Source of the DNA: JBOFCO01 sp051646105
GTDB lineage: Bacteria; Pseudomonadota; Alphaproteobacteria; Rhodobacterales; Rhodobacteraceae
Reading direction: 5' to 3'
Assembly: GCA_051646105.1 (NCBI GenBank)
Contig: JBOFCO010000165.1
Location: 1-24,684 of the forward strand
DNA length: 24,684 nucleotides
Position numbers and translations under genes: made by a program. The notes below the pieces were generated by a model. That model saw only the letters and a program-made list of their open reading frames with translations, was not told the DNA's origin and did not search any database. Every line of letters starts with the position of its first letter. The first letter of the stretch is position 1. Positions 15,342 through 23,294 of this stretch are shown one piece after another.

Positions 15342-16148
15342 ATGACCAAGACAGCAGAGTTCACCGACAGCCATTGCCATCTGGATTTCCCCGATTTCGC
15401 GGATGACCTGCCGGGCGTGGTCGAACGCGCCCGGGCAGCGGGCGTAACCCGCATGGTGACAATCTGCACAAGGCTGCGGCAGGAGCCGCAGGTGCGTGCG
15501 ATTGCGGAACAGTTCGCGGGGGTATTCTATGCCGCCGGGACCCATCCGATGAGCGCCGCCGAAGAGCCATTGGCATCGGCTGCCGAACTGGTAGCCTTGG
15601 CACGGCATCCGAAATTCGTCGGTATCGGCGAATCCGGGCTGGATTATCATTACACGGCCGACAGCAAGGCGGTGCAGCAGGAAAGCTTGCGCATCCATAT
15701 CGAAGCGGCGCGCCAGACCGGCCTGCCGCTGATAATTCATGCCCGGGACGCGGATGACGATATGGCCCGCATCCTGACCCAAGAATATCGCGCAGGGGTC
15801 TATTCCTGCGTCATGCACTGCTTTTCTTCCGGTCCAGCGCTCGCGGAAGCGGCGCTTGACCTGGGTTTTTATCTGTCGATGTCGGGCATCGCCGCCTTTC
15901 CGAAATCGGATGCGCTGCGCGCGATCTTTGCGGCGGCCCCGGTTGACCGCATCCTGCTGGAAACCGACGCCCCCTATCTGGCCCCGCCCCCACATCGCGG
16001 GCGGCGGAACGAACCGGCCTATGCCGCGCTGACCGGTGTCGTGGGCGCGACGATTTTCGGGATGACGGTTCCCGATTTCGCCCGCCAGACACAGGTGAAT
16101 TTCGACCGGCTGTTCACCAAGGCTGCTCTTGACGCGGCGGCGGCATAA
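15342..16148 (+). CDS. TatD-family metal-dependent hydrolase
   Basis: The protein has 268 residues from ATG 15342, preceded by AGGTTGGGG. The earlier open frame is inside holB. The metal ligands of the TatD amidohydrolase fold are all visible: DSHCHLD (His11, His13), the glutamate in GIGESGLDYH, the histidines in IIHARD and MHCFSS, and the aspartate in LETDAPYL. Family members act as 3'-5' exonucleases or DNA-repair nucleases in the cytoplasm; the name TatD does not imply a role in protein export. It is followed after one base by the PhnP-like hydrolase gene, an order conserved in alphaproteobacteria. The YcfH/TatD subtype is likely but was not distinguished. Confidence 0.95.
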   Translation: MTKTAEFTDSHCHLDFPDFADDLPGVVERARAAGVTRMVTICTRLRQEPQVRAIAEQFAGVFYAAGTHPMSAAEEPLASAAELVALARHPKFVGIGESGLDYHYTADSKAVQQESLRIHIEAARQTGLPLIIHARDADDDMARILTQEYRAGVYSCVMHCFSSGPALAEAALDLGFYLSMSGIAAFPKSDALRAIFAAAPVDRILLETDAPYLAPPPHRGRRNEPAYAALTGVVGATIFGMTVPDFARQTQVNFDRLFTKAALDAAAA

Positions 16149-16149
16149 C

Positions 16150-16962
16150 ATGGCGCGTTTATCCTTCCGTATCCTCGGTTGTGGATCATCGGGTGGTGTG
16201 CCGCGCATCGGCGGGCCGGATGGCACCGGCGAATGGGGCGAGTGTGATCCGGCCAATCCAAAGAACCGCCGCAGCCGCTGTTCGATGCTGGTCAGCCGCC
16301 ACGATACCGGCGGTGTGACGCGGGTGCTGATCGATACCTCGCCCGACATGCGGGCGCAGTTGCTGGCAGCCGGAACCGGAACGCTGGATGCGGTCATCTT
16401 TACCCACGCGCATGCTGATCACCTGCATGGGCTGGATGACCTGCGCCAGATTGTCTTCAATCTGCGCCGCCGCCTGCCGGTCTGGGCCGATCCCGATACC
16501 CAGTCGGCCCTTATGGCGCGGTTCGGCTATGCCTTTGTTCAGGCCGAAGGGTCGGATTATCCTGCCATCTGTGACCTGCACACGATCAACGGTCCGTTTG
16601 CGATTTCGGGTGCAGGCGGCACCATCGATTTTCTTCCTTTCAGGGTCATTCACGGCAGCATCGACGCGCTGGGTTTCCGGGTGAACGATCTTGCCTATCT
16701 GCCGGATGTTTCGGCAATCCCCGACGATGTCTGGCCCGCCCTTGCCGGGCTTGACTGCTGGGTGCTGGATGCGTTGCGCCGCAAGCCGCATCCGACCCAC
16801 GCGCATCTGGCGCAGGCGCTGGACTGGATCGCCCGCGTGAAACCTGCCCATGCGGTGCTGACCAACATGCATGTCGATCTGGATCATGCAGCGGTCGAGG
16901 CTGAAACCCCCGCCAATGTTTCTGCCGCCTATGACGGCATGACCATCGACTACGACATCTGA
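16150..16962 (+). CDS. PhnP-like metallo-beta-lactamase fold phosphodiesterase
   Basis: The protein has 270 residues. The ATG at 16150 lies one base after the tatD stop. The N-terminus LGCGSSGGVPRIGG and the CDPANPKNRRSRCS segment are hallmarks of the PhnP-like group. The zinc ligands THAHADH (His86, His88, Asp90, His91) and later histidines complete a two-metal site. E. coli PhnP hydrolyses cyclic ribose phosphate in phosphonate use, but no other phn genes are present here, so a phosphonate role is not implied. The gene is part of the conserved holB-tatD-MBL string; its substrate remains unknown. One base separates it from the transporter gene downstream. Confidence 0.92.
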   Translation: MARLSFRILGCGSSGGVPRIGGPDGTGEWGECDPANPKNRRSRCSMLVSRHDTGGVTRVLIDTSPDMRAQLLAAGTGTLDAVIFTHAHADHLHGLDDLRQIVFNLRRRLPVWADPDTQSALMARFGYAFVQAEGSDYPAICDLHTINGPFAISGAGGTIDFLPFRVIHGSIDALGFRVNDLAYLPDVSAIPDDVWPALAGLDCWVLDALRRKPHPTHAHLAQALDWIARVKPAHAVLTNMHVDLDHAAVEAETPANVSAAYDGMTIDYDI

Positions 16963-16963
16963 C

Positions 16964-17902
16964 ATGCAGGCGCTGATCGAGGTCATCCTGCCGGTCTTTC
17001 TTGTGATCGGCTTCGGCTATGTCGCGGCCTGGCGCGGGCTGTTTTCCGACAGTGCGGTCGATGGCGTGATGCGCTTTGCCCAGAATTTCGCGGTGCCGGT
17101 GCTGCTGTTCAAGTCCATCGCATCGCTCGACCTTGCGGCCAGCTTCGATCTTTCGCTGTTCGGGGCGTTTTACATCGGGGCCTTTACCGGCTTTGGCATC
17201 TGCTTTGCAGGCGCCCGCTGGTGGCTTCGTCGCCCCCTGCCCGATTGTGTTGCCATAGGTTTTGCCGGGCTGTTTTCCAATTCGCTGCTGCTTGGTCTGC
17301 CGATCACCGAGCGCGCCTTTGGTCCGGATGCGCTGGCGGGCAACTATGCGATCATCTCGATGCATTCGCCATTGCTGTATGGTTTCGGCATCACCTTCAT
17401 GGAACTGGTCAAGTCGCAGGGTCAGGGCCTGTCAAGGTCTGCGCTGGCTGTACAGGTGATCCGCGCGATCTTTTCCAACCCGCTGGTTCTGGGGATCAGC
17501 GCCGGGGTGGTCGTCAATCTGTCGGGCATCGCGCAGCCAGAGGTGATGACAGCCGCCGTCGACATGATGGCGCGGGCCGCCCTGCCCGCCGCGCTGTTCG
17601 GTCTGGGCGGTGTGCTGGTGCGCTACAAGCCGGAAGGCGACGCGCGTGCGATTGCGATGGTCTGCGCGGCCTCTCTGATCGCGCATCCGGCGGTGACGTG
17701 GATACTGGGTCAGCATGTCTTTGATCTGGACGTGGCGCAATTCCGGTCAGCCGTCCTGACGGCGGCCATGGCGCCGGGAGCCAATGCCTATATGTTCGCG
17801 CATATGTACGGGGCGGGCCGCCGTGTTGCGGCCTCGTCTGTGTTGATCGCCACGGCGCTGTCGATCCTGACCATCTGGGGCTGGCTTGCCATCCTGCCGT
17901 AG
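16964..17902 (+). CDS. AEC-family transporter (auxin efflux carrier-like)
   Basis: A 312-residue inner-membrane protein with about ten hydrophobic helices spread evenly, beginning with VILPVFLVIGFGYVAAW and ending with ATALSILTIWGWLAI. The two-half arrangement, with a more polar middle near residue 160 and Asn/Pro breaks (FSNSLLLGLPI; APGANAYMFA), matches the AEC/malonate-transporter family. Members move small carboxylates or amino-acid-like anions; the substrate cannot be read from sequence. It starts one base after the PhnP-like gene, so it is the last gene of the operon. Its stop lies 17 bases from the convergent RTX gene stop, with no obvious terminator between. Confidence 0.92.
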   Translation: MQALIEVILPVFLVIGFGYVAAWRGLFSDSAVDGVMRFAQNFAVPVLLFKSIASLDLAASFDLSLFGAFYIGAFTGFGICFAGARWWLRRPLPDCVAIGFAGLFSNSLLLGLPITERAFGPDALAGNYAIISMHSPLLYGFGITFMELVKSQGQGLSRSALAVQVIRAIFSNPLVLGISAGVVVNLSGIAQPEVMTAAVDMMARAALPAALFGLGGVLVRYKPEGDARAIAMVCAASLIAHPAVTWILGQHVFDLDVAQFRSAVLTAAMAPGANAYMFAHMYGAGRRVAASSVLIATALSILTIWGWLAILP

Positions 17903-17919
17903 GGCTGACTGACCCGCTG

Positions 17920-20900
17920 TCAGGCGGCTGCGATCCGGCCCCGCATCGACGGCACCCCCTGGCCAGCTGAAGTCAGCGGTGCGAAATGATGCGATCCTGC
18001 AAGGACAGTGCGCCGCGTCAGCAACGGCCGGATACGCGGACCATAGGCCGTTTCGACGGCCCTGTGCCCCGACAGTATGTCATGCGCGCCGCGCAGAGCC
18101 TGTGCCAACCTTTGCAGCGCATCTTCGGCCAGGTCTTTCAGCGCGACCGGGCCCGGATAGAAGGTTTCAGCCCACAAGCCGTTGGCGCGCACAAGTGCAT
18201 GGGCAGGAAGCAGGATGTGATGATAACTGACCTGCTGCCGTCCCTTGGCCTGATGGATGCGGTGCAATCCGAGTTCGGCCAGATGCCGGGCGCGCACCAG
18301 ATGCTCGGTGCCACCCACAAGCACCGCCAGCGCATGCTGCGGGGAGACCTGCAATGCGCGGGGCTGACCAAGCGCCCCGGCCGAAAGGATGATCGGCCGC
18401 AGATCGGGACGGCGGGCAAGGTCGGCACGGTCAAGCAACCGCGCCCCTGACCAGATCACCGGCACAAGCCCGGCATCGCGCGTCATGACGTGTTCACCGG
18501 CCTGCAAATCCTCGACCGGCTTTTCGCCCTGTGCCGTCTGGATCATCGTGCCACGCACGAAACAGGGCACACCCATGGAGACGAGCATCTGCTGGGTCGA
18601 GACCTGTGACGGCGCGACGCCGCGCAACAGCAGGGATTCACCGCCGCTGAAGCTGAGAAGCGCGTTGCCCTGGCCGTCATCCGAAACGGTGATGTCATCG
18701 ACCGTGACCGGATTGCCGTCAATATCGGTCATCTGGCTGACATCGAGCTGATCGACACTACGGCCATCAACGACCGTGATGTCGAAATCCTCGATCCAGT
18801 CGTTGCCCATGTCATCGGTCAGGACAAAGGTATCAGAGCCGGTGCCGCCCCAGAGATTGTCCGAACCCGTGCCGCCGTCGATGGTATCGTCGCCAGCACC
18901 GCCGTTTATGGTGTCGCTGCCGTCACCGCCCGACAGACTGTCGTTGCCATCGCCCCCGATGACTTGGTCATTGCCCGCGCCGCCAGCGAGGTTGTCATTC
19001 CCGGTCTCGCCGGCCAGATAGTCGTTGCCCGACCCGCCCGTGACCGTGTCGTTGCCTTCGGACGCCTCGACATAGCTGTCGGATGTTGCGCCCGAACCGT
19101 CGACGCTGTCGGCGTAGGCCGTACCGGTAACGGCTTCGATTTCCGAGAAAGTTCCCGCTGTCGTACCGGTTACAAACTGGTAGCTGCCAGTCTCTGAACC
19201 GCCCAGCACGACATTGACACCCGTCGTCGTCGCCCAGTTGTTGAAATCAACCCGGTCCCAGTCGGTGGCGCCTTCACCACCGAAGATCTGATCCGCATCA
19301 TGATCGTCAGTTACATAGAAGGCATCGTTGCCGTCTCCGCCATACATCGTGTCGGAACCGGCCGCCCCGGTCAGGCCGTCGTCGCCGGCATCTCCATAAA
19401 GGATGTCGTCGCCCTGTCCGCCATTTACCCAGTCATTGCCTTCGCCGCCGTAGACAGTGTCATTTCCTGCGTCGGTCCCCCAATCGCCAAAGGCGTCATT
19501 TCCTTCGCCCAGATCGGCGTAATCGTTGCCGAAGCCGCCGATGACGTAGTCATCGCCGGTGCCCGCCACGATGGAATCATTGCCGCCATCGCCATAAAGC
19601 GCGTCGTTGGCGCTGCCGCCGGTGATCGTGTCGTCACCCGCTTGCCCATAGACAGACAGTGCGGCGGTATTTGCCGATGCGTCGAAAACATCGGCATAGT
19701 CGGTGCCGCCCACGACCTCGATCTGCTGGAATGTTCCCGTGGCAGGCGTGGCAAAGAAATCGAACGTGCCAGCCTCTGCCCCGGTGAAAAGGTAGTGGAT
19801 GCCCGATGTGCTCAGGTAATTCGAAGCATAGATGCCATCCTGGTCGGTTCCACCGTCACCGCCATAGACAACGGTGCCTTCGTGGTCATCGGTGATGTAG
19901 AAACTGTCGGAACCGTCCTCCCCATGCAGGGTGTCATTGCCGAGCGCGCCGATGATTACATCGTCGCCCGAACCGCCATAGACCAGATCGTCGCCATAAC
20001 CCGCGTTGATGAAGTCGTTGCCGCCTTCGCCCAGGATCGTGTCGTTGCCGTCTTCGGTTCCGAAATCGCCTAAGCTGTCGTTGCCGTCGCCAAGGGAGAC
20101 ATAGTCGTTCCCCGCGCCACCGGTGACGGTATCGTTTCCTTCATAGGTATAGATCGCATCCGCGCCGGTTCCGCCACTTACGGTATCATTGCCGCCATAG
20201 GTGAACACCCGGATGCCGCTGGTTGTGGCACTGCCGTCGATACTGTCGCTGCCATTGGTTGTGCCGATGCTTTCAATTTCTGTGAAGCTGCCGCTTCCGG
20301 GCGTGTTCACATAGCTGAAATTCCCCGCTTCGTGCCCGGTAAAGGTGATGTTGACCCCGCCGCCGGTCTGATAGTTCGACAGGAAAAGCGAGTCATTGTC
20401 GTTGCCGCTTTCACCGCCGGTTATGACGGTGGCTTCATCGGCCTCGTCGACCTTGAAGGTATCTGCATCGGCGCCGCCCATAAGAGTGTCGCTGCCTGTG
20501 CCACCATCAAGGTTGTCATTTCCCGCGCCACCGCTGACAAGATCATCCCCGGACCCGGACTTGACCGTATCATTGCCATCGCCAGCGGTTATCGTATCGT
20601 TTCCGGCACCGCCTTCGATGGAGTCCGCATATCCCCCGCCCGTGATGTCGTTGGCGTTCGACTGCTCGTATGTGGAGGATAGAAGCGATGAATAATCGGG
20701 ATTCGCCCCGTCTACCGCCGATGTCACGGAATAAGTTACACCCGGCTGGATCGGCTTGTCCGATACCATGCCCAGATAGGTGCCGCCGACGTACAGTTCA
20801 TAAAAGGTGATGGTGCCGCCGGCCGGGTCGGCTGCCGTATAGGCCATGCCAAGACGAACAGGCCCCGACGCAGCGACGCCGCCCGTCGGGTTGTAAAGCA

Positions 20901-21099
20901 TTCCTGACTGACCGGAATCCGTTTGCGTGGTGGAATTGCCCTCAAAGGACGTATCGTCGTCGTCAACGTTCAGCGTATAACCGCTGGTCGACTCCGACCA
21001 GTTCGGGTCCAGCATGAACTGAGAACCCATCGTCGGGTTGCCGCCCCCCTGAACGATGAATGCGGAAATTGAATATGCGCCGATGACGTATGATGGCAT
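17920..21099 (-). CDS. RTX calcium-binding protein with C-terminal Hint domain, type I secreted
   Basis: A 1059-residue acidic protein without Sec signal. Residues 1 to ~165 are a unique N-terminal domain seen on related Rhodobacterales proteins. From ~166 to ~770 there are many RTX nonapeptides (GGAGNDTITAGDGNDTV type) that bind calcium and fold outside the cell. Within this part a larger unit recurs three times (starts near 210, 396 and 589). A Hint (hedgehog/intein-like, Hint_2) domain begins at Cys846 in VPCFVRGTMIQT and includes SPQHALAV. Hint domains can self-cleave; whether this one does is unknown. The start ATG 21099 lacks a strong ribosome site. The acidic N-terminal part contrasts with the basic C-terminal ~200 residues. 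No secretion genes are adjacent. Confidence 0.9.
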   Translation of the reverse strand: MPSYVIGAYSISAFIVQGGGNPTMGSQFMLDPNWSESTSGYTLNVDDDDTSFEGNSTTQTDSGQSGMLYNPTGGVAASGPVRLGMAYTAADPAGGTITFYELYVGGTYLGMVSDKPIQPGVTYSVTSAVDGANPDYSSLLSSTYEQSNANDITGGGYADSIEGGAGNDTITAGDGNDTVKSGSGDDLVSGGAGNDNLDGGTGSDTLMGGADADTFKVDEADEATVITGGESGNDNDSLFLSNYQTGGGVNITFTGHEAGNFSYVNTPGSGSFTEIESIGTTNGSDSIDGSATTSGIRVFTYGGNDTVSGGTGADAIYTYEGNDTVTGGAGNDYVSLGDGNDSLGDFGTEDGNDTILGEGGNDFINAGYGDDLVYGGSGDDVIIGALGNDTLHGEDGSDSFYITDDHEGTVVYGGDGGTDQDGIYASNYLSTSGIHYLFTGAEAGTFDFFATPATGTFQQIEVVGGTDYADVFDASANTAALSVYGQAGDDTITGGSANDALYGDGGNDSIVAGTGDDYVIGGFGNDYADLGEGNDAFGDWGTDAGNDTVYGGEGNDWVNGGQGDDILYGDAGDDGLTGAAGSDTMYGGDGNDAFYVTDDHDADQIFGGEGATDWDRVDFNNWATTTGVNVVLGGSETGSYQFVTGTTAGTFSEIEAVTGTAYADSVDGSGATSDSYVEASEGNDTVTGGSGNDYLAGETGNDNLAGGAGNDQVIGGDGNDSLSGGDGSDTINGGAGDDTIDGGTGSDNLWGGTGSDTFVLTDDMGNDWIEDFDITVVDGRSVDQLDVSQMTDIDGNPVTVDDITVSDDGQGNALLSFSGGESLLLRGVAPSQVSTQQMLVSMGVPCFVRGTMIQTAQGEKPVEDLQAGEHVMTRDAGLVPVIWSGARLLDRADLARRPDLRPIILSAGALGQPRALQVSPQHALAVLVGGTEHLVRARHLAELGLHRIHQAKGRQQVSYHHILLPAHALVRANGLWAETFYPGPVALKDLAEDALQRLAQALRGAHDILSGHRAVETAYGPRIRPLLTRRTVLAGSHHFAPLTSAGQGVPSMRGRIAAA
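18840..20470 (-). repeat. Three tandem ~190-residue modules inside the RTX protein
   Basis: Each copy begins with a D-x-F-x-(V/I)-x-(D/E) strand followed by a gap and an EAG/ETG-containing core. The cores are GHEAGNFSYVNTPGSGSF, GAEAGTFDFFATPATGTF and GSETGSYQFVTGTTAGTF, followed by EIE or QIE and then RTX nonapeptides. Starts lie near 20470, 19912 and 19331. The copies are diverged at the amino-acid level, so the duplication is old. Confidence 0.8.
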
Positions 21100-21114
21100 G
21101 CAGAAACCAGTGGC

Positions 21115-21134
21115 AACCGAGCAAAATATCGGTT
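21115..21134. promoter_or_regulatory. Inverted repeat AACCGA/TCGGTT before the RTX gene
   Basis: Six-base perfect arms with an eight-base AT-rich spacer, 16 bases upstream of the RTX start codon. It could fold in the leader or act as an operator. Confidence 0.3.
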
Positions 21135-21213
21135 CCGTGATCGGTCAGACTCGAGGCGGATTTGGGACGGGTTTGCGCCTACTTAGCGGCAAACAGGGCC
21201 ATTTTGCAGAAGA

Positions 21214-21236
21214 TGATACGGTTTGATCCCGTATCA
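21214..21236. promoter_or_regulatory. Perfect 8-base inverted repeat TGATACGG/CCGTATCA
   Basis: The arms at 21214-21221 and 21229-21236 are separated by seven bases. The repeat lies between tRNA-Leu and the RTX gene, both on the minus strand. It could terminate the tRNA transcript (no T-run follows) or be an operator about 115 bases upstream of the RTX start. Confidence 0.4.
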
Positions 21237-21277
21237 CAGCGCATTGGCGTAAAACCTGTATGCATTTGTCGGGTCGA

Positions 21278-21364
21278 TGGTGCGGATGAAAGGACTCGAA
21301 CCTTCACGGGTGTTACCCCACAGCGACCTCAACGCTGCGCGTCTACCAATTCCGCCACATCCGC
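21278..21364 (-). tRNA. tRNA-Leu (GAG)
   Basis: On the minus strand the acceptor stem is GCGGATG/CATCCGC with an encoded ACCA. The D arm is followed by the anticodon stem CAGCG/CGCTG with loop TTGAGGT, giving anticodon GAG. A long variable arm and TTCGAGT T loop are present. The length is 87 bases. Confidence 0.98.
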
Positions 21365-21384
21365 AAGATAGGCTTGGTGGCGGC

Positions 21385-21413
21385 GTATTAGCGCCCTCGC
21401 CAAGGGTTGTGAA
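21385..21413 (-). promoter_or_regulatory. Candidate promoter of tRNA-Leu
   Basis: On the minus strand TTCACA (five of six to the -35 consensus) and TAATAC are 17 bases apart. The -10 ends 20 bases before the tRNA 5' end, a normal distance. Confidence 0.4.
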
Positions 21414-21506
21414 GGGGAAAAGCGGTTTGCTTGCGGGAATTTCCCCCACTGCTTTCCCCCGTCCGCATCACGGGGTAAACAGGGCCAAGCAAAGAAAGGA
21501 TGTCCT

Positions 21507-22178
21507 TTGGTCGAATGGTCGCACCTGCCGGGTCTGTCGCCCTACCGCGAAACCCTCGCGGCGATGGAAACGCGCGCGGCAGCCATCCGAGAAGGCACCG
21601 CACCCGAAGCCATCTGGCTGCTTGAACATCCGCCGCTATACACCGCCGGCACCTCGGCACGGCGCGAGGACCTGACCGACCCCGACCGTTTTCCGGTGTT
21701 CGATGCGGGGCGTGGCGGGCAGTACACCTATCACGGTCCCGGGCAGCGCGTGGCGTATGTGATGCTGGACGTCGATGCCCGCGGGCGGGATGTGCGGCGC
21801 TTTGTCTGCGCGCTGGAAAACTGGGTGATCGCGACGCTGGCGGAATTCAATGTCAGGGGCGAACGCCGCGCGGGTCGGGTTGGCGTCTGGGTCACACGCC
21901 CCGACAAGCAACCGAACCCCGACGGCACGATGCGCGAGGACAAAATCGCCGCCATCGGCATCAAGCTGCGCCGCGGGGTGTCGTTCCACGGCATTTCGAT
22001 CAATGTCGAACCGGATCTGTCGCATTTCGCGGGCATCGTGCCCTGCGGTATCCGCGATCATGGCGTGACCAGTCTGGTCGATCTGGGGCTGCCGGTTACC
22101 ATGGCCGATCTCGATGCTGCACTGATGCGCTGTTTCGATGATGCGTTTGACGATGTCTGCAGACTTTCCGGAACCTGA
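21507..22178 (+). CDS. lipB: Octanoyl-[acyl-carrier-protein]:protein N-octanoyltransferase LipB
   Basis: The protein has 223 residues. The start is TTG 21507, seven bases after AAAGGA; an ATG at 21500 is out of frame. The family motifs RGGQYTYHGPGQ, DKIAAIG (catalytic Lys146) and GIVPCGI (catalytic Cys180) are all present. The Lys-Cys distance of 34 equals that in the E. coli enzyme (135/169). The enzyme moves octanoyl groups from ACP to lipoyl domains of 2-oxoacid dehydrogenases and glycine cleavage H protein in the cytoplasm, the first step of lipoate synthesis. It stands alone and converges on the XRE-type regulator gene with 10 bases between stops. Confidence 0.96.
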   Translation: MVEWSHLPGLSPYRETLAAMETRAAAIREGTAPEAIWLLEHPPLYTAGTSARREDLTDPDRFPVFDAGRGGQYTYHGPGQRVAYVMLDVDARGRDVRRFVCALENWVIATLAEFNVRGERRAGRVGVWVTRPDKQPNPDGTMREDKIAAIGIKLRRGVSFHGISINVEPDLSHFAGIVPCGIRDHGVTSLVDLGLPVTMADLDAALMRCFDDAFDDVCRLSGT

Positions 22179-22188
22179 TCCGCACCGA

Positions 22189-22986
22189 TCAGACTCCGGG
22201 GCGGGACAGGTATTCGCGAATGTCCAGCGGCAGTTCCGATGGCAGCAGGAAAGCGGGCTCATGGGCCATGCGCAACAGATCGATGCTGCGCGTCGGCATC
22301 TTGCGCATGACAAGACGCGAGGCGCGGCCAAGACCCGCAACCTCGCTGCGCGCTATCGCGCCAAAGCCGTACCAGTGGTCGGGCAGATTAAGGGGAATGT
22401 CGGTTCCGATATATGCCAGTGACATGCTGGCCTGCGGATGCGCGTGAAAGAACAGCAACGCATAGCCATGTTGCAACCGCAAAGCGAATCCACGATATTC
22501 GCGCAGTCGGATCGACGCTCCCTTGGGGTAAAGCTGCGGCGCATCGTAGCCACGCAACAGTTTGACACCCTGCTGCTCTGTAATCTGCACCAGTGTTCGC
22601 ACGACCATGCCGGGCCGAAGGAAGGAGTGGCGCCAGATGCCGTGCAGACCGTTGGACAGGGTGTTCGCGGAGCCAAAATAATCGTAATCCGGCAAGGCAT
22701 GCTGCAAACCAAGCTGCCAAAGCCGTGTATCAAGCCGCCCGTACTCAACATTACGCGCCATCCGCATGTCTGCCATCAGCCGATCCGTCAGCGGGTCGAC
22801 CATGATGCGGGCGTCCACATCAAAGTAACTGCAAATACGTCGCAAGAGGTTTGGCTTGGGAAAGGATTCCCCGCGCAGATACCGCTGGAACTGGATGCGA
22901 CTTATACCAAGATCCTCGGCAACACGCGCAAGCGACTGCCGTTGATTTGAAAGCAGCCTGAGGTTCTTGCCGAATACAGTGCTCAC
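22189..22986 (-). CDS. XRE-family helix-turn-helix regulator
   Basis: About 265 residues if the start is GTG 22986, ten bases after GGGGAAGG. TTG codons at 22995 and 22992 lie in frame but too near the ribosome site. The N-terminal HTH (about residues 5-55; SLARVAEDLGISRIQFQRYL and ESFPKP) matches a Rhodobacterales group of XRE regulators. The C-terminal ~190 residues form a conserved effector-like domain (LRPGMVVRTLVQI, YRGFALRLQHGYALLFFHAHP) with no assigned ligand. A consensus -10 (TATAAT) and a near-perfect inverted repeat sit just upstream, suggesting self-control. Target genes are unknown; the cytochrome and oxidase genes nearby are candidates only by position. Confidence 0.85.
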   Translation of the reverse strand: MSTVFGKNLRLLSNQRQSLARVAEDLGISRIQFQRYLRGESFPKPNLLRRICSYFDVDARIMVDPLTDRLMADMRMARNVEYGRLDTRLWQLGLQHALPDYDYFGSANTLSNGLHGIWRHSFLRPGMVVRTLVQITEQQGVKLLRGYDAPQLYPKGASIRLREYRGFALRLQHGYALLFFHAHPQASMSLAYIGTDIPLNLPDHWYGFGAIARSEVAGLGRASRLVMRKMPTRSIDLLRMAHEPAFLLPSELPLDIREYLSRPGV

Positions 22987-22996
22987 CTGCAACAAA

Positions 22997-23012
22997 CCTT
23001 CCCCAGGGAAGG
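22997..23012. promoter_or_regulatory. Inverted repeat CCTTCCC-CA-GGGAAGG at the regulator start, possible self-operator
   Basis: Seven-base perfect arms with a two-base spacer. It sits just downstream of the -10 element and overlaps the ribosome site of the XRE gene. Binding there, or RNA pairing, would block expression. Confidence 0.45.
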
Positions 23013-23016
23013 CAAT

Positions 23017-23045
23017 ATTATAGCACGGACCGGCCGACCGGATCA
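23017..23045 (-). promoter_or_regulatory. Candidate promoter of the XRE regulator gene
   Basis: On the minus strand a perfect TATAAT (23022 to 23017) lies 17 bases after TGATCC (23045 to 23040). The -35 is a poor sigma-70 match. It recalls the TGATCC -35 of the R. sphaeroides RpoE promoters, but I cannot tell if that is meaningful. It would start transcription near 23010, giving a short leader. Confidence 0.4.
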
Positions 23046-23294
23046 GTAATTATTGCAACTCGGTACGTGCGGGAACCGCTCGGCCAGCTCCAGCTCGAAG
23101 CAGTCAACCTTGATCGACAGTTGCAGAAGAGTTTCCGTCGTATTGGCCATGACGAACGGGGCCAGGCCACGACCGGCCGCGTCGATCAACCTGGCTGCAA
23201 GGCTCAACCGTGCCAGAGCCACATCGATCCGCTGACTGTCAGGCTTGCTGTTTCGATGCGGTAGATGAATGACCACATGTTTGTCGGCTGACAT
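23043..23294 (-). CDS. Hypothetical 83-residue protein
   Basis: A short ORF from ATG 23294. The ribosome site is weak. Codon choice is GC-rich at third positions, and the protein alternates polar N-terminal sequence with amphipathic helices (ALARLSLAARLIDAAG; TTETLLQLSIKVDCFELELA), which looks protein-like. No domain is recognised. It is on the same strand as the XRE regulator, 56 bases upstream, but that gene appears to have its own promoter across this stop codon. It could be a small partner protein or a false ORF. Confidence 0.45.
   Translation of the reverse strand: MSADKHVVIHLPHRNSKPDSQRIDVALARLSLAARLIDAAGRGLAPFVMANTTETLLQLSIKVDCFELELAERFPHVPSCNNY

Noticed and set aside
18000..18567. 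Intein insertion
   Set aside because: The Hint domain is C-terminal with no downstream extein or homing endonuclease, so it is a stand-alone Hint_2 domain and not an intein.
18840..20640. Regularly spaced GCCGCC/GTCGTTGCC repeats resembling a repeat array
   Set aside because: They encode the RTX nonapeptides of a single open frame and are not CRISPR repeats or non-coding satellite DNA.
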